NCBI RefSeq assembly: GCF_018598585.1
Contig: NZ_JAHESD010000021.1
Span: 1 to 64,000, forward strand
Reading direction: 5' to 3'
DNA from: Chryseosolibacter indicum
GTDB taxonomy: Bacteria > Bacteroidota > Bacteroidia > Cytophagales > Cyclobacteriaceae
Length of the DNA: 64,000 bases
Shown: positions 35,322 to 44,558 of the stretch, one piece after another
Layout: each line of letters starts with the position of its first letter
Numbering within the stretch: position 1 is the stretch's first letter
Made by a program: the position numbers and the translations under genes
Notes under the pieces: generated by a model
Seen by the model: only the letters and a program-made list of their open reading frames with translations
What the model was told of the DNA's origin: nothing
The model's database searches: none

Positions 35322-36068
35322 TTAATTAGAAGTTGCTTTGCGTATGTATACATTTCCATACTTCGATTCAAACGAATACTTCGGACCTGAGCCAAGCTTA
35401 GCGGCAACAACTGTATGGAAGTCACCATTGGTTAAATTGTTCTCTCCAAACTTTACATCAAGATTGGTATAGATGTTTCCATAGTTTGTCTCAGCAGTAA
35501 CCTCCCCAACTGTTTTCTCAGCCAATGCGGCGTCTACTCCTCCATAGGTTGCCTCTACAGAAAGAGGTCCATCAAACTTCGTTACTTCTACCATTCCATA
35601 AATTGATTCGACCTTTGTATCTACATTTCTGGGAACCTTAACTTCTAAAACAATATCTATCTCCGGACCATAAGAGACTGAGTTATATGATCGCCCACGC
35701 TCACTTTGGTATTTTTTGAGTGCCGCTTTATCCTTGAAAACAATTTTTTGGCCATCAGTATCCACTACAATACGCACAGGAAGACTTTTTAAATTCTTTA
35801 TCTCAGATCTGACAGTTACTGTTTTTCCAGTGACAACATTGTCTAAAGTAAAAGCATCGTCATTTTCTCCCTCATTTATACTCACTGTTCCTGTAATCAA
35901 AATCTCGTTCTTCTCCCAAGTTGTGACTTTTACAAGTTCAGGATAATCGAAATGCATTACTATGCTTTGTCCATTTTGTAATGGAATCGTTTTATTAATT
36001 GCTGTTTGAGCAAATGTCGCACAACAAACAAGCATTATTAACTGTGTTATGAATATCCAGCTTTTCAT
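35322..36068 (-). CDS. DUF4097-like exported adhesin-type protein
   Basis: 248 aa. A signal peptide (FITQLIMLVCCATFAQ) leads into a right-handed beta-solenoid with short strands: KVTTWEKNEILITG, VTGKTVTVRSEIK, TKVESIYGMVEVTKFDG, VEATYGGVDAALAEK and AETNYGNIYTNL. This pattern is DUF4097/auto-transporter adhesin head-like. It is the last gene of an operon with an ECF sigma factor, anti-sigma and two paralogues. It is the most divergent of the three and lacks the SGRL and GLEDNTGLG segments they share. Envelope localisation is likely and function unknown. Confidence 0.85.
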   Translation of the reverse strand: MKSWIFITQLIMLVCCATFAQTAINKTIPLQNGQSIVMHFDYPELVKVTTWEKNEILITGTVSINEGENDDAFTLDNVVTGKTVTVRSEIKNLKSLPVRIVVDTDGQKIVFKDKAALKKYQSERGRSYNSVSYGPEIDIVLEVKVPRNVDTKVESIYGMVEVTKFDGPLSVEATYGGVDAALAEKTVGEVTAETNYGNIYTNLDVKFGENNLTNGDFHTVVAAKLGSGPKYSFESKYGNVYIRKATSN

Positions 36069-36120
36069 AAAGTTTTAAAATTAAAAGCATCCGATGCTTA
36101 ATAACCGGATGCCTCTTATG

Positions 36121-36885
36121 TTACTTCTTTCTTAAATATACATTGTTATGCGTTGAAGAGAGATTAATTTCAATACCTCCTCCATTTATCTTCCCGCTGA
36201 ATTGATCGCTGTAGCGAACCATATCCCCTTTAGTATCCATTTCAATTTTTAATTCCGGTGCAACAAATAACTCACCCCAGGTAGTAGACAATTTAAGAGA
36301 AGCCTTTACTGTGCCAGGTAGGGTAACATCAATGGGTCCATGAACAGATACCATCGAGATGGGATTCTTCAGATTTTCACCTAACACTGCATCAATGTCA
36401 CCATGCACACTTTTAATGTTTAATGGACCTGTTACATTTTCAAGATTAATTCCATTATGAACGGTAGATACCTCGACTTCATTCTCAATATTTTTTAGGT
36501 TAAAATCCTGCCCGTGGGGAGATGTATGATTATAAGAAATGACAACACCCTTTGGAACCTTGATTGTAATCTGAGGCCCATCCATTTTCTTAAGCTGCCG
36601 CACTTCAATTACATCGCCCTTTGTTTGAACGGATAGCCCAAGCCCGGTATTGTCTTCTAAACCCATGCTGCTTACAGCTCTTAGTCCTTTTGCACGCTCG
36701 TCATTTTCCCTGATATTACTCCGCGAACTAAAAACTATTTCATTACCTGTTGTTCCTTCAATAGATACATTATTTACTTCAACTATGTTAAGCCTTCCTG
36801 AAGTTTTAGACACCTTATATTCCTGCGCGAATACCGTACTTGATAATACCAGTACAACTACTCCAACTATTACCTTTTTATACAT
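36121..36885 (-). CDS. DUF4097-like exported protein, paralogue 2
   Basis: 254 aa with a signal peptide (VIVGVVVLVLSSTVFAQ) and a beta-solenoid. It shares long segments with its upstream neighbour, including SKTSGRLNI, RAKGLRAVSSMGLEDNTGLG, TKGDVIEVRQLKK and INGGGIEINLS, so the two are tandem duplicates. It ends in NVYLRKK. It lies 20 bp from the paralogue at 36906 and 52 bp from the third gene. No catalytic motif is seen. A surface or periplasmic role under the upstream ECF sigma factor is likely. Confidence 0.86.
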   Translation of the reverse strand: MYKKVIVGVVVLVLSSTVFAQEYKVSKTSGRLNIVEVNNVSIEGTTGNEIVFSSRSNIRENDERAKGLRAVSSMGLEDNTGLGLSVQTKGDVIEVRQLKKMDGPQITIKVPKGVVISYNHTSPHGQDFNLKNIENEVEVSTVHNGINLENVTGPLNIKSVHGDIDAVLGENLKNPISMVSVHGPIDVTLPGTVKASLKLSTTWGELFVAPELKIEMDTKGDMVRYSDQFSGKINGGGIEINLSSTHNNVYLRKK

Positions 36886-36905
36886 AACTTTTCTTTTAAA
36901 TATTA

Positions 36906-37676
36906 TTAAATCTTTCTTCTCAGGTAGACCTTACCATAGTTTGCGCTAAGATCAATATTTAAGCCTCCCCCATTGATTTTACCACTAACCTTATCGCTAT
37001 AGCTAACCATGGATCCTTGCTTATCGATATCAATCTTAAACTCCGGTGCTACCAATATTTCACCGTAAGATGTACTAAGCTTTAAATTTGCTTTTGTTGT
37101 TTCCGGTAAAGACACATCTACGTGACCATATATAGACACTATCGATATAGGATCTTTAATTACTGATTCTAATACTGCGTCCACGCTGCCATAAATTGTT
37201 TTGGCTGTTATAGGGCCAGTAACATTTTTAAGCTCAACGTTATTGTACTGCGCTGATATTTCTATTTCATTGGGAAGATTAATAAACCTTGCAGTGCTTC
37301 CATATTGTGATTCGTGCTGATAGGAAACTATTACCCCTTTTGGAACAAGAATCTTAATGTCTGGAGAGGTGGTTTTCTTTAGCTGAAGAACCTCAATTAC
37401 GTCACCTTTTGTTGTTACATTGACCCCAAGCCCAGTGTTGTCTTCCAAACCAAGGCTAGTTACAGTTCTTAAGCCTTCAGCGCGCTTATCCTTCTCATGA
37501 CGATTATTGGTAGATGAAAATATAATCTCATTTCCATTATGACCTTCAACTGTTACCCGACCCAGATGTATCTCAAGTCGACCAGAATTTTTTGATATTT
37601 TAAATTCCTGCGCGAGTAATTCAAACTCAGAACAGAATGCTAGTATTACAATAATTATTGTTAATTTCTTTTTCAT
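36906..37676 (-). CDS. DUF4097-like exported protein, paralogue 1
   Basis: 256 aa from ATG 37676 (a TTG two codons upstream is rejected). The signal peptide is LTIIIVILAFCSEFELLAQ. The solenoid shows SKNSGRLEIHLGRV, RAEGLRTVTSLGLEDNTGLGV, IVSIYGHVDVSLPE and NYGKVYLRRK, matching the next gene through most of its length. It is 45 bp downstream of the anti-sigma gene. The tandem copies suggest recent duplication followed by divergence in the middle. Confidence 0.86.
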   Translation of the reverse strand: MKKKLTIIIVILAFCSEFELLAQEFKISKNSGRLEIHLGRVTVEGHNGNEIIFSSTNNRHEKDKRAEGLRTVTSLGLEDNTGLGVNVTTKGDVIEVLQLKKTTSPDIKILVPKGVIVSYQHESQYGSTARFINLPNEIEISAQYNNVELKNVTGPITAKTIYGSVDAVLESVIKDPISIVSIYGHVDVSLPETTKANLKLSTSYGEILVAPEFKIDIDKQGSMVSYSDKVSGKINGGGLNIDLSANYGKVYLRRKI

Positions 37677-37721
37677 TTTCAATGTTATTTAACCTTACTA
37701 CTTAACCTATATTACAAGCTT

Positions 37722-38495
37722 TCATGAAAGTTTCATTATTCCTGAGTATGCCTCATCCTTTACAACCTGCATCGTTTCAGTATCATTTACCATCTTTTGT
37801 AAATCCTTGATGACTGCTTTCTCTTTCATTTTTACCATCAACTGAATCAGTGCAATCTGAACCAAGGGATCTTTCTGCGTTTCCAGAGATTGTATGAGTA
37901 CACTTCTTACTTTAGCATCATCACTAAAGTTGCTTAACGCATCTAATGCTGCCAGCCTCACATTAGAATTTGGATCTTCATTCATTGCTTTAACTAGAGC
38001 CCTCACAATCTCATCGTCAGCTTTGTTCATGTTAAGCGCAACATTCACGCCTTGCATCCGCTGACTGGCTGAAGTGCTATTATCAAGCATAGACATCATC
38101 ATTAGTTTCGTTGCCTTCATCTCATTCTCTATAGCTAAAAGGCGTTGCTGTTGTTCATTTTTCTCACTGATCCAAAAACCAATTCCACAACCCAAAACAA
38201 GTAACGCTACCGCTGCGGCCGCCCTGTAAAACATTGGTTGAAAAATTATTGTCTTTGCTTTTTTTGAAGCCTTTACTTCTTCACCAAGCATAGCTTCAAA
38301 ATTGTATTTCAACTTTTCACTTGGCTCTAGTCGGGAAGCACCATCCATTATCTCGATTACTTCTTTGAGCTCTTCATATAATCTGTAAGCCTCGGCGTTA
38401 TCCACCAACTCCTGCTCTACTCTACGCCGATCAGTTGAGTTTAATCTATTATCTATATAATCAATAATGAGGCTTTCTAATTTTTCTCTTTCCAT
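37722..38495 (-). CDS. Anti-sigma factor with C-terminal HEAT repeats
   Basis: 257 aa. The N-terminus (LIIDYIDNRLNSTDRRRVEQEL, YRLYEELKEV) resembles anti-sigma domains of the RskA/ASD type. A single membrane helix (AAAAVALLVLGCGIGFWIS) follows at about residues 92-110. The C-terminus has HEAT-like repeats (NSNVRLAALDALSNFSDDAKV, then KDPLVQIALIQLMVKM). The sigma gene begins 36 bp upstream. The HEAT part would face the periplasm and may sense a partner or stress. The pair probably controls the three DUF4097 genes downstream. Confidence 0.85.
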   Translation of the reverse strand: MEREKLESLIIDYIDNRLNSTDRRRVEQELVDNAEAYRLYEELKEVIEIMDGASRLEPSEKLKYNFEAMLGEEVKASKKAKTIIFQPMFYRAAAAVALLVLGCGIGFWISEKNEQQQRLLAIENEMKATKLMMMSMLDNSTSASQRMQGVNVALNMNKADDEIVRALVKAMNEDPNSNVRLAALDALSNFSDDAKVRSVLIQSLETQKDPLVQIALIQLMVKMKEKAVIKDLQKMVNDTETMQVVKDEAYSGIMKLS

Positions 38496-38531
38496 ACTTA
38501 ACTTTAGGGATTAACCCCGAATTAATTGCTA

Positions 38532-39071
38532 CTATATTCTTTCCAGTTCGAAGTAATACTCTTTTAGTTTAAGGATCGAACGATGCACCTTTACTTTAAT
38601 GTTGGCGACTGTAGTATCCATGATGGCAGCAACTTCTTCATACTTCATATGTTGAAATCTCGTTAACACCAACAACTCCCGCTGCTCTTCAGTAAGCTTA
38701 GCCATACACTGATGAAGCAGTTTTTCCTTTTCATCTATGTCTTCCGCTTCATTGTAATCAGCCATGTAATCGCTTACTTTTTCTACTTCTATGAACCCCG
38801 TGATTTTATTTTTGCTGGATTGATAATGGTCTGAGAACACATTTCTTGCTACCTGATAAATCCATGACATGAACCGTGAACCTTCACGATAGCTTTGCCT
38901 GTATTTGATAATCCGCAGGAATACATTTTGCGTAAGATCTTCTGCCAATTCACGATCGCGTGTCATCTGGGCCAGAAAATTAAAGATGCGCTTATGATAC
39001 CGCTCGAAAAGCAAGGTTGCCTGCTGAAGATTTCCGTCTTTAACGGCTTCCATTATCGATTCGTCGGTCAT
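38532..39071 (-). CDS. ECF RNA polymerase sigma factor
   Basis: 179 aa. Region 2 is seen in DRELAEDLTQNVFLRIIKY and GSRFMSWIYQVARNVFSDHY. Region 4 is seen in LLVLTRFQHMKYEEVAAIMDTTVANIKVKVHR. It is the first gene of an operon with a HEAT-type anti-sigma factor and three DUF4097 proteins, an arrangement frequent in Bacteroidota. Such sigma factors usually drive their own operon. The signal is not evident. Confidence 0.92.
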   Translation of the reverse strand: MTDESIMEAVKDGNLQQATLLFERYHKRIFNFLAQMTRDRELAEDLTQNVFLRIIKYRQSYREGSRFMSWIYQVARNVFSDHYQSSKNKITGFIEVEKVSDYMADYNEAEDIDEKEKLLHQCMAKLTEEQRELLVLTRFQHMKYEEVAAIMDTTVANIKVKVHRSILKLKEYYFELERI

Positions 39072-39316
39072 TCAAGTCTTCAGTTTAGTGCCTTTTGCTT
39101 ACTTTAATTTTTCGGTTTTGACCGGGTTTAGTATTCCGTATCATTCAATCCGTGTTAGTTACCGGACAATGGTATGTAGGTTACAAAATAAGTTAAAGTT
39201 TTTTCTAAAGGCTGAATTTGAGGGAGTTAATAATAGGAGCAGAAAGCTTAAAAGCACAAAGCAGAAGGTGGAAAAGCTTTAGTAAAGGTTAGGTAATAGC
39301 AAATTAATTACCTTGA

Positions 39317-41596
39317 TCAGTCAGATTTGCTCATTTCAGTATGGGCTACCACCGCCTTCAAAACACCATATCCGTACCTGCCATTCAGTTTCTCAAACAA
39401 CTCCTTTAAAGTAAATTCTTGGGGAAGAGTGGTAATGGCCTCGCTTACTTCCCGAACTGTTTCGTCATCTGCAAGTGTTGAAATAGGTATAGCGCCCGAC
39501 GCCACGCCCTTCGCCAGATGACCTTCAATTGTTGATACAGCGAGTTGTCGTTGCGCAGCGATCTCCGTAACAGTCATTCCGCTCTTCAGGAGTTCAAGGC
39601 TTATATCGTAAGTACTCTTTTCTGAGGTTTTATCTTTCTTGGCCTTCTTTTCCTTCTTGGTCTTCTTTTGCTCTTTCACTGATATTTCAGGCATTAACTT
39701 CCTGATTTCTTCCATCATCAGGGATCGCTTTGCAGTGCTTTGTACTTTGAGTTGCTCTACATCGATGTTTTCTTTCCCATTAAGAATAGCCTCGGTTAGT
39801 ACCAGCACTTTGTCTAGCTCGTCCAGTTTCCTTGTAAATGCCACATCAAGTTCTGTCAGCTGATTGACATATGTTTTTACTCGTTTATGCTGATGCATCT
39901 CATGCTGGTGCAATACCAATGTTTTTAATTTTTCAGCGAGCAGCGTTTTGTAATAGTCACTCCCCTTTCTAAGGCGTTCAACTAACAATCCATGATCTGA
40001 AAGCAAACCTGCAAGCTGTCGTCTATACTTTACTGTATTCTCTTTTTCAGCATCAAGAGCATTAGCTATCGGCTGAAGAACACTTTTAACGCCGTCTTTA
40101 TGTGCTCCCGTTTCATTATTCCTAATGGTATAGTGAAGGTCTCTTGCAAGAGATGAAAAGTCGAATGTCTGTTCTATTAACTGCACGAGAAAGCCATGCT
40201 GCCTCTCTTTAATGACCTCATTTAACCGGTCTGGTTGGTGATTCTCCTTAACAAAGCTTACGATCTGCTTATCCGTGCTGATGGTCGTTGATTGTATCTT
40301 TGCTCGTAGCACAAGTCCATCTAATGTCCGAAGCCTGGATAGTGCCACATATACTTGTCCGTCTGCAAAAGCCTGACCAACATCAATTATAGCCTTATCA
40401 AAAGTTAATCCCTGACTTTTATGTACTGTAATTGCCCATGCCAGCTTGATCGGAAATTGCTCAAATGAACCGACTACTTCTTCATCAAGCTCTAGGTTAT
40501 CCTTCTGCAACGCGTATTTTTTATTCTCCCATCGCTCGCGCTTAAGTTTGTAACGTGTACTTGTTCCGGCCAGCTCAACCCAAACATCGTTCCCGTTAAT
40601 TTCTTTTACCGTAGCCAGTTTTCCATTGTAGTAATTTCCTTCCGGGTCGTTCCTTACAAACATAATTTGTGCTCCAACCTTTAATTCTATACGTTCAAGC
40701 ACCGGGTACATACCTTCAGGAAATTCACCTTCAACATTGGCTACAAAGAAATGTGACTTTCCTGGCAATGATTGTAATGCCTTTGAGTTTAATTCATCCG
40801 CTTTAAAGTTATGGGTAGTAAGAGTTATAACCTCTTCTAATGCCTCGATTTCAGAAGGTGTATGGTAATACCTGTTTAAGGTATCAATATCCTGTTGGGT
40901 AACGGTGTTGTCCCGCAGGTTATTCAGCAGATTAATAAAAGTCTCGTCATGCTGCCGATAGATTTTATCAAACTCAATAAAAACCAGTTGAACCTGCTCC
41001 AATGCTTTAGCCTCATAGAACCATGGCGATTTATAGTACCTGTTGAGTACTGATTCTTCTCCTCGCTTTACTACCGGAGGTAATTGATAAAGGTCGCCAA
41101 TAAAAAGAACCTGTACTCCGCCAAAGCTTTCCCTGAAATTTCCACGGGCAGCCCTCATCCTATAGTCAATGGCATCAAGCAAATCAGCTCGTAACATGCT
41201 TACCTCATCAATAACAAGAAGGTCAATTGAACGAAGTACCTGTTTGCGGGCACCGTTTAGAGGATGATTTCGTGCAAGTGTATTTTGTGTATAGCATGGA
41301 ACCGATTCCGAATGCTCTCCGTGTAGGGAACGATCAGGAATAAACGTTCCAAGGGGTAAAAGAAACTGGGAGTGAATAGTAACACCACCCGCATTTAACG
41401 CTGCAATACCCGTAGGAGCAACAACAATAAAGCTTTTGTGGGTTATTTTTTCAAGGTTCTTGAGAAAGGTAGTCTTCCCTGTCCCTGCTTTACCGGTAAT
41501 GAACAGGTGACTGCGGGTAGTATTAATAAACCTTTTGGCGACAACCTGGAATCCTTCCATACTGCAAAGTAAAAAAGAATTGCATATCAAGTCCAT
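39317..41596 (-). CDS. Pif1/RecD-like helicase with C-terminal HTH domain
   Basis: 759 aa. An SF1B helicase core has Walker A ITGKAGTGKTTFLKN near residue 35, VVAPTGIAALNAGG, Walker B LVIDEVSMLRADLLDAID, GDLYQLPPV and the C-terminal WAITVHKSQGLTFDKAII and YVALSRL motifs. The last ~150 residues include a basic Lys-rich stretch, then an HTH_40-like segment (SGMTVTEIAAQRQLAVSTIEGH) of the kind seen at the end of RecQ proteins. It unwinds DNA 5'-3' by family. Start is either ATG 41596 or the internal ATG at 41560. Confidence 0.9.
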   Translation of the reverse strand: MDLICNSFLLCSMEGFQVVAKRFINTTRSHLFITGKAGTGKTTFLKNLEKITHKSFIVVAPTGIAALNAGGVTIHSQFLLPLGTFIPDRSLHGEHSESVPCYTQNTLARNHPLNGARKQVLRSIDLLVIDEVSMLRADLLDAIDYRMRAARGNFRESFGGVQVLFIGDLYQLPPVVKRGEESVLNRYYKSPWFYEAKALEQVQLVFIEFDKIYRQHDETFINLLNNLRDNTVTQQDIDTLNRYYHTPSEIEALEEVITLTTHNFKADELNSKALQSLPGKSHFFVANVEGEFPEGMYPVLERIELKVGAQIMFVRNDPEGNYYNGKLATVKEINGNDVWVELAGTSTRYKLKRERWENKKYALQKDNLELDEEVVGSFEQFPIKLAWAITVHKSQGLTFDKAIIDVGQAFADGQVYVALSRLRTLDGLVLRAKIQSTTISTDKQIVSFVKENHQPDRLNEVIKERQHGFLVQLIEQTFDFSSLARDLHYTIRNNETGAHKDGVKSVLQPIANALDAEKENTVKYRRQLAGLLSDHGLLVERLRKGSDYYKTLLAEKLKTLVLHQHEMHQHKRVKTYVNQLTELDVAFTRKLDELDKVLVLTEAILNGKENIDVEQLKVQSTAKRSLMMEEIRKLMPEISVKEQKKTKKEKKAKKDKTSEKSTYDISLELLKSGMTVTEIAAQRQLAVSTIEGHLAKGVASGAIPISTLADDETVREVSEAITTLPQEFTLKELFEKLNGRYGYGVLKAVVAHTEMSKSD

Positions 41597-41639
41597 CGTA
41601 TAGAAAACGAAGGACTAAAACAAGACCATGGAAATCCGC

Positions 41640-42893
41640 TTACACGAGATACTCGAACAGGTTCTCGTTCTGGTTTACTAATGTATAATTCAACTTATAG
41701 CTATTCATTCGTTCGATAAGGGCATTGAAATCGTCTCGAGATTTCACTTCAATACCAATTAATGCAGGACCAGTTTCTTTGTTGTGCTTCTGAATAAATT
41801 CAAAACGTACAATATCATCATTGGGCCCGAGGATATGATTAACGAACTCTTTTAGTGCACCAGGACGTTGAGCAAAGCGAACGATGAAGTAATGCTTAAG
41901 GCCTTCATAAAGTAAAGAACGTTCTTTGATCTCTTGCATCCGGTCAATGTCGTTATTTCCACCACTAACAATGCACACCACTCTTTTGCCTTTTATCTTG
42001 TCAGCATATTGTTCAAGAGAGGCAATGGACAAAGCTCCTGCAGGCTCTGCTACAATGGCATCTTCATTATATAACTGAAGAATTGTTGAGCTCACTTTTC
42101 CTTCCGGCACAAGAAGCATATCAGAGATAAGATCTTTCGAAAGTTCGAACGTAAGATCGCCAACTTTCTTCACGGACGCACCATCAACAAAACGCTGAAT
42201 TTTATCCAGCACCACTGGCTTCCCTGCCTTAAGTGCTTCTTTCATAGAAGGAGCTCCTTGTGGCTCAACACCAACGATTTTTGTATTCGGTGAATAGGTC
42301 TTGAAGTATTGGCCCACACCAGCACAAAGCCCGCCGCCGCCTATTGGAACGAATATAAAATCGATACCGGATAACTCATCCAATATTTCCTTTCCTACGG
42401 TGGCCTGTCCTTCAATAACCTTGATGTGGTCAAATGGAGGAATGAAAACCATGTTGTTGGCAAGGGTAAATTCAACAGCATGTGCCTGGCATTCATCAAA
42501 CGTATCACCAATCAATACAATTTCGATGTTTTCACCACCAAACATCTTCACTTGGTTGATCTTTTGTTTGGGTGTAATAGCAGGCATGTAAATCACGCCT
42601 TTAATGTTAAGGTTCTTACACGAGAAAGCAACTCCCTGCGCATGATTACCAGCGCTCGCGCAAACAACACCACGATTACGTTGTTCTTCTGACAAGCTTT
42701 GAATCAGATTATATGCACCGCGAATTTTATATGAACGGACAACCTGAAGGTCTTCACGCTTCAGGTAAATCTCTGCTTTAAATTTTTCAGAAAGCTTTGC
42801 ATGAAATTGCAACGGAGTTTTAAGTGCAACATTCTTCAATGCATAAGCAGCTGCATTAACATTTAAAGTTTGGCTTGTGGCGTTTGTTATCAT
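41640..42893 (-). CDS. ilvA: Threonine dehydratase (biosynthetic)
   Basis: 417 aa from ATG 42893; five more codons upstream begin with TTG. The PLP lysine is in RSYKIRGAYNLI, with SAGNHAQGVA and the glycine loop VPIGGGGLCAGVG later on. About 90 C-terminal residues form a single ACT-like domain, so the protein is shorter than E. coli IlvA, which has two. It makes 2-oxobutanoate for isoleucine. It is the last gene of the ilv cluster but lies beyond a strong terminator-like hairpin (42934-42957), so it may be expressed at a lower level or separately. Confidence 0.93.
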   Translation of the reverse strand: MITNATSQTLNVNAAAYALKNVALKTPLQFHAKLSEKFKAEIYLKREDLQVVRSYKIRGAYNLIQSLSEEQRNRGVVCASAGNHAQGVAFSCKNLNIKGVIYMPAITPKQKINQVKMFGGENIEIVLIGDTFDECQAHAVEFTLANNMVFIPPFDHIKVIEGQATVGKEILDELSGIDFIFVPIGGGGLCAGVGQYFKTYSPNTKIVGVEPQGAPSMKEALKAGKPVVLDKIQRFVDGASVKKVGDLTFELSKDLISDMLLVPEGKVSSTILQLYNEDAIVAEPAGALSIASLEQYADKIKGKRVVCIVSGGNNDIDRMQEIKERSLLYEGLKHYFIVRFAQRPGALKEFVNHILGPNDDIVRFEFIQKHNKETGPALIGIEVKSRDDFNALIERMNSYKLNYTLVNQNENLFEYLV

Positions 42894-42933
42894 TGCTATC
42901 GTATTCAATCTACACGTATCCTTAGATGAAAAA

Positions 42934-42957
42934 CCCTCTCCTTAATGACGGAGAGGG
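42934..42957 (-). terminator. Terminator-like hairpin between ilvC and ilvA
   Basis: A perfect 8-bp GC-rich stem CCCTCTCC/GGAGAGGG (42934-42941, 42950-42957) followed on the minus strand by TTTTTC. It lies 20 nt after the ilvC stop and 40 nt before the ilvA ATG. It should terminate most transcripts or set the ilvA level. Confidence 0.8.
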
Positions 42958-42976
42958 GAGTTTCGTTTTTGATTGT

Positions 42977-44047
42977 TTAGTTTATCATGCTCGCTTCGAC
43001 CTGTTGTTTTTCTGGTCTTAACTTTCTTACGGCTGCACCTGCCTGCCAAAGTTCGCTTTCACGAAGTTCTTTCAGTTCTTCAGCTAGCTTCTCACGATAA
43101 TCAGGCTTGCTACATGTTTCTATCGTACGTTTTGCTTCCTGGCCTGAAGCTACACTTTGGTATAACTCCTGAAATACAGGCAGCGTTGCTGCTTTAAATC
43201 TCTTCTTCCAATCTAACGCACCCCGTTGTGCTGTAGTTGAACAGTTAGCATACATCCAGTCCATGCCATTTTCAGCTACCAATGGCATTAAACTTTGCGT
43301 AAGTTCTTCAACTGTTTCGTTAAATGCTTCAGAAGGTGTGTGACCATTAGCACGTAACACTTCATATTGTGCTTCAAAAATTCCAGCAATAGCACCCATT
43401 AGCGTTCCGCGTTCACCACTTAAATCAGAAAATACTTCTTTCTTGAAATCAGTTTCAAAAAGATATCCTGATCCCACTCCGATACCTAAAGCAATTGCTT
43501 TCTCTTTTGCTTTTCCTGTAGCGTCCTGGAATACAGCATAACTTGCATTGATACCTTTACCCTGAAGGAATAATCTGCGTACAGATGTACCTGATCCTTT
43601 AGGAGCCGCTAATACAACATCAATATCAGCAGGAGGAATGATACCTGTTTGTTCTTTAAAAGTAATTCCGAAACCGTGAGAGAAATATAATGTCTTACCT
43701 TTAGTTAAATAAGGCTTTAATGTAGGCCAAAGTGCAATCTGCCCTGCATCCGATAGAAGGAATTCGATTACCGTACCTCGTTTTGCAGCTTCTTCTATTT
43801 CGAAGAGTGTTTCGCCAGGAACCCAGCCGTGTTCAACTGCCTTATCCCATGTTTTAGAACCCTTACGTTGCCCTACAATTACATTGAACCCGTTATCACG
43901 AAGATTCAGAGCTTGTGCTGGGCCTTGCACCCCATATCCAATAATTGCAATAACTTCATTTTTAAGAACAGCCAGGGCTTTATCCATAGGAAATTCTTCC
44001 CGTGTAACTACATCTTCAATAACGCCTCCAAAATTGATCTTTGCCAT
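42977..44047 (-). CDS. ilvC: Ketol-acid reductoisomerase
   Basis: 356 aa. The N-terminal NADPH site shows IGYGVQGPAQALNLRDNG and VGQRKGSKTW, whose Arg/Lys/Ser prefer NADPH. The metal site is SDLSGERG (D-x3-E) with the downstream EAFNETVEELTQSLMPL. It converts acetolactate and acetohydroxybutyrate to dihydroxy acids in the valine/leucine and isoleucine branches. It follows ilvN with a 108-bp gap on the same strand. Confidence 0.95.
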   Translation of the reverse strand: MAKINFGGVIEDVVTREEFPMDKALAVLKNEVIAIIGYGVQGPAQALNLRDNGFNVIVGQRKGSKTWDKAVEHGWVPGETLFEIEEAAKRGTVIEFLLSDAGQIALWPTLKPYLTKGKTLYFSHGFGITFKEQTGIIPPADIDVVLAAPKGSGTSVRRLFLQGKGINASYAVFQDATGKAKEKAIALGIGVGSGYLFETDFKKEVFSDLSGERGTLMGAIAGIFEAQYEVLRANGHTPSEAFNETVEELTQSLMPLVAENGMDWMYANCSTTAQRGALDWKKRFKAATLPVFQELYQSVASGQEAKRTIETCSKPDYREKLAEELKELRESELWQAGAAVRKLRPEKQQVEASMIN

Positions 44048-44155
44048 ACTTTTTGTTTAATATTTCAGGTTTATGTTAAGTGTTCATTCTTTTTCTGGTA
44101 TTCGCAGTTTAAGGTTTAGTTATCCTCGAACATGGAATCTTAACCCTTGAACTAA

Positions 44156-44449
44156 TTAAGCTACTTGCTTATTCGTTCTTTCGCTAAGCGCGTAATAGTG
44201 ATTACTACCTTCGTAATATAGCGCACTCTCTACTTCAATACACTTCTCCAATTGATGTTTTACTTTCTCCACCATGTCCTGAGTCGTATATATAAGCAGG
44301 ATAGCTCCTCCTCGCGTAAAATCCTCTTCGTTTTCGGTAGCGATGAGTTTTTTAATTCTCACGCGCCTCCGGTTCAATACATTCACAATGCGATTTAAGA
44401 TCGAGAAGTTATTGTCCGCTGCAATCTCAAGTGTGAATTCCTGTTTCAT
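44156..44449 (-). CDS. ilvN: Acetolactate synthase small (regulatory) subunit
   Basis: 97 aa, one ACT domain: FTLEIAADNNFSILNRIVNVLNRR and a VKHQLEKCIEVESALYYEG end. The length is like E. coli IlvN (96 aa) rather than the longer IlvH. It would confer valine sensitivity on the IlvB catalytic subunit encoded just upstream in the operon. The C-terminal extension of long IlvH proteins is missing. Confidence 0.9.
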   Translation of the reverse strand: MKQEFTLEIAADNNFSILNRIVNVLNRRRVRIKKLIATENEEDFTRGGAILLIYTTQDMVEKVKHQLEKCIEVESALYYEGSNHYYALSERTNKQVA

Positions 44450-44558
44450 ATCGTTCTACTTTAGTATTATTCTTAACCTATCTTTATCAGTAATCTGCAC
44501 CCTATATTCCGGCCCATCTTTTCCTCAATACAATTGCTCACTGCATTTTGCCTACTGC

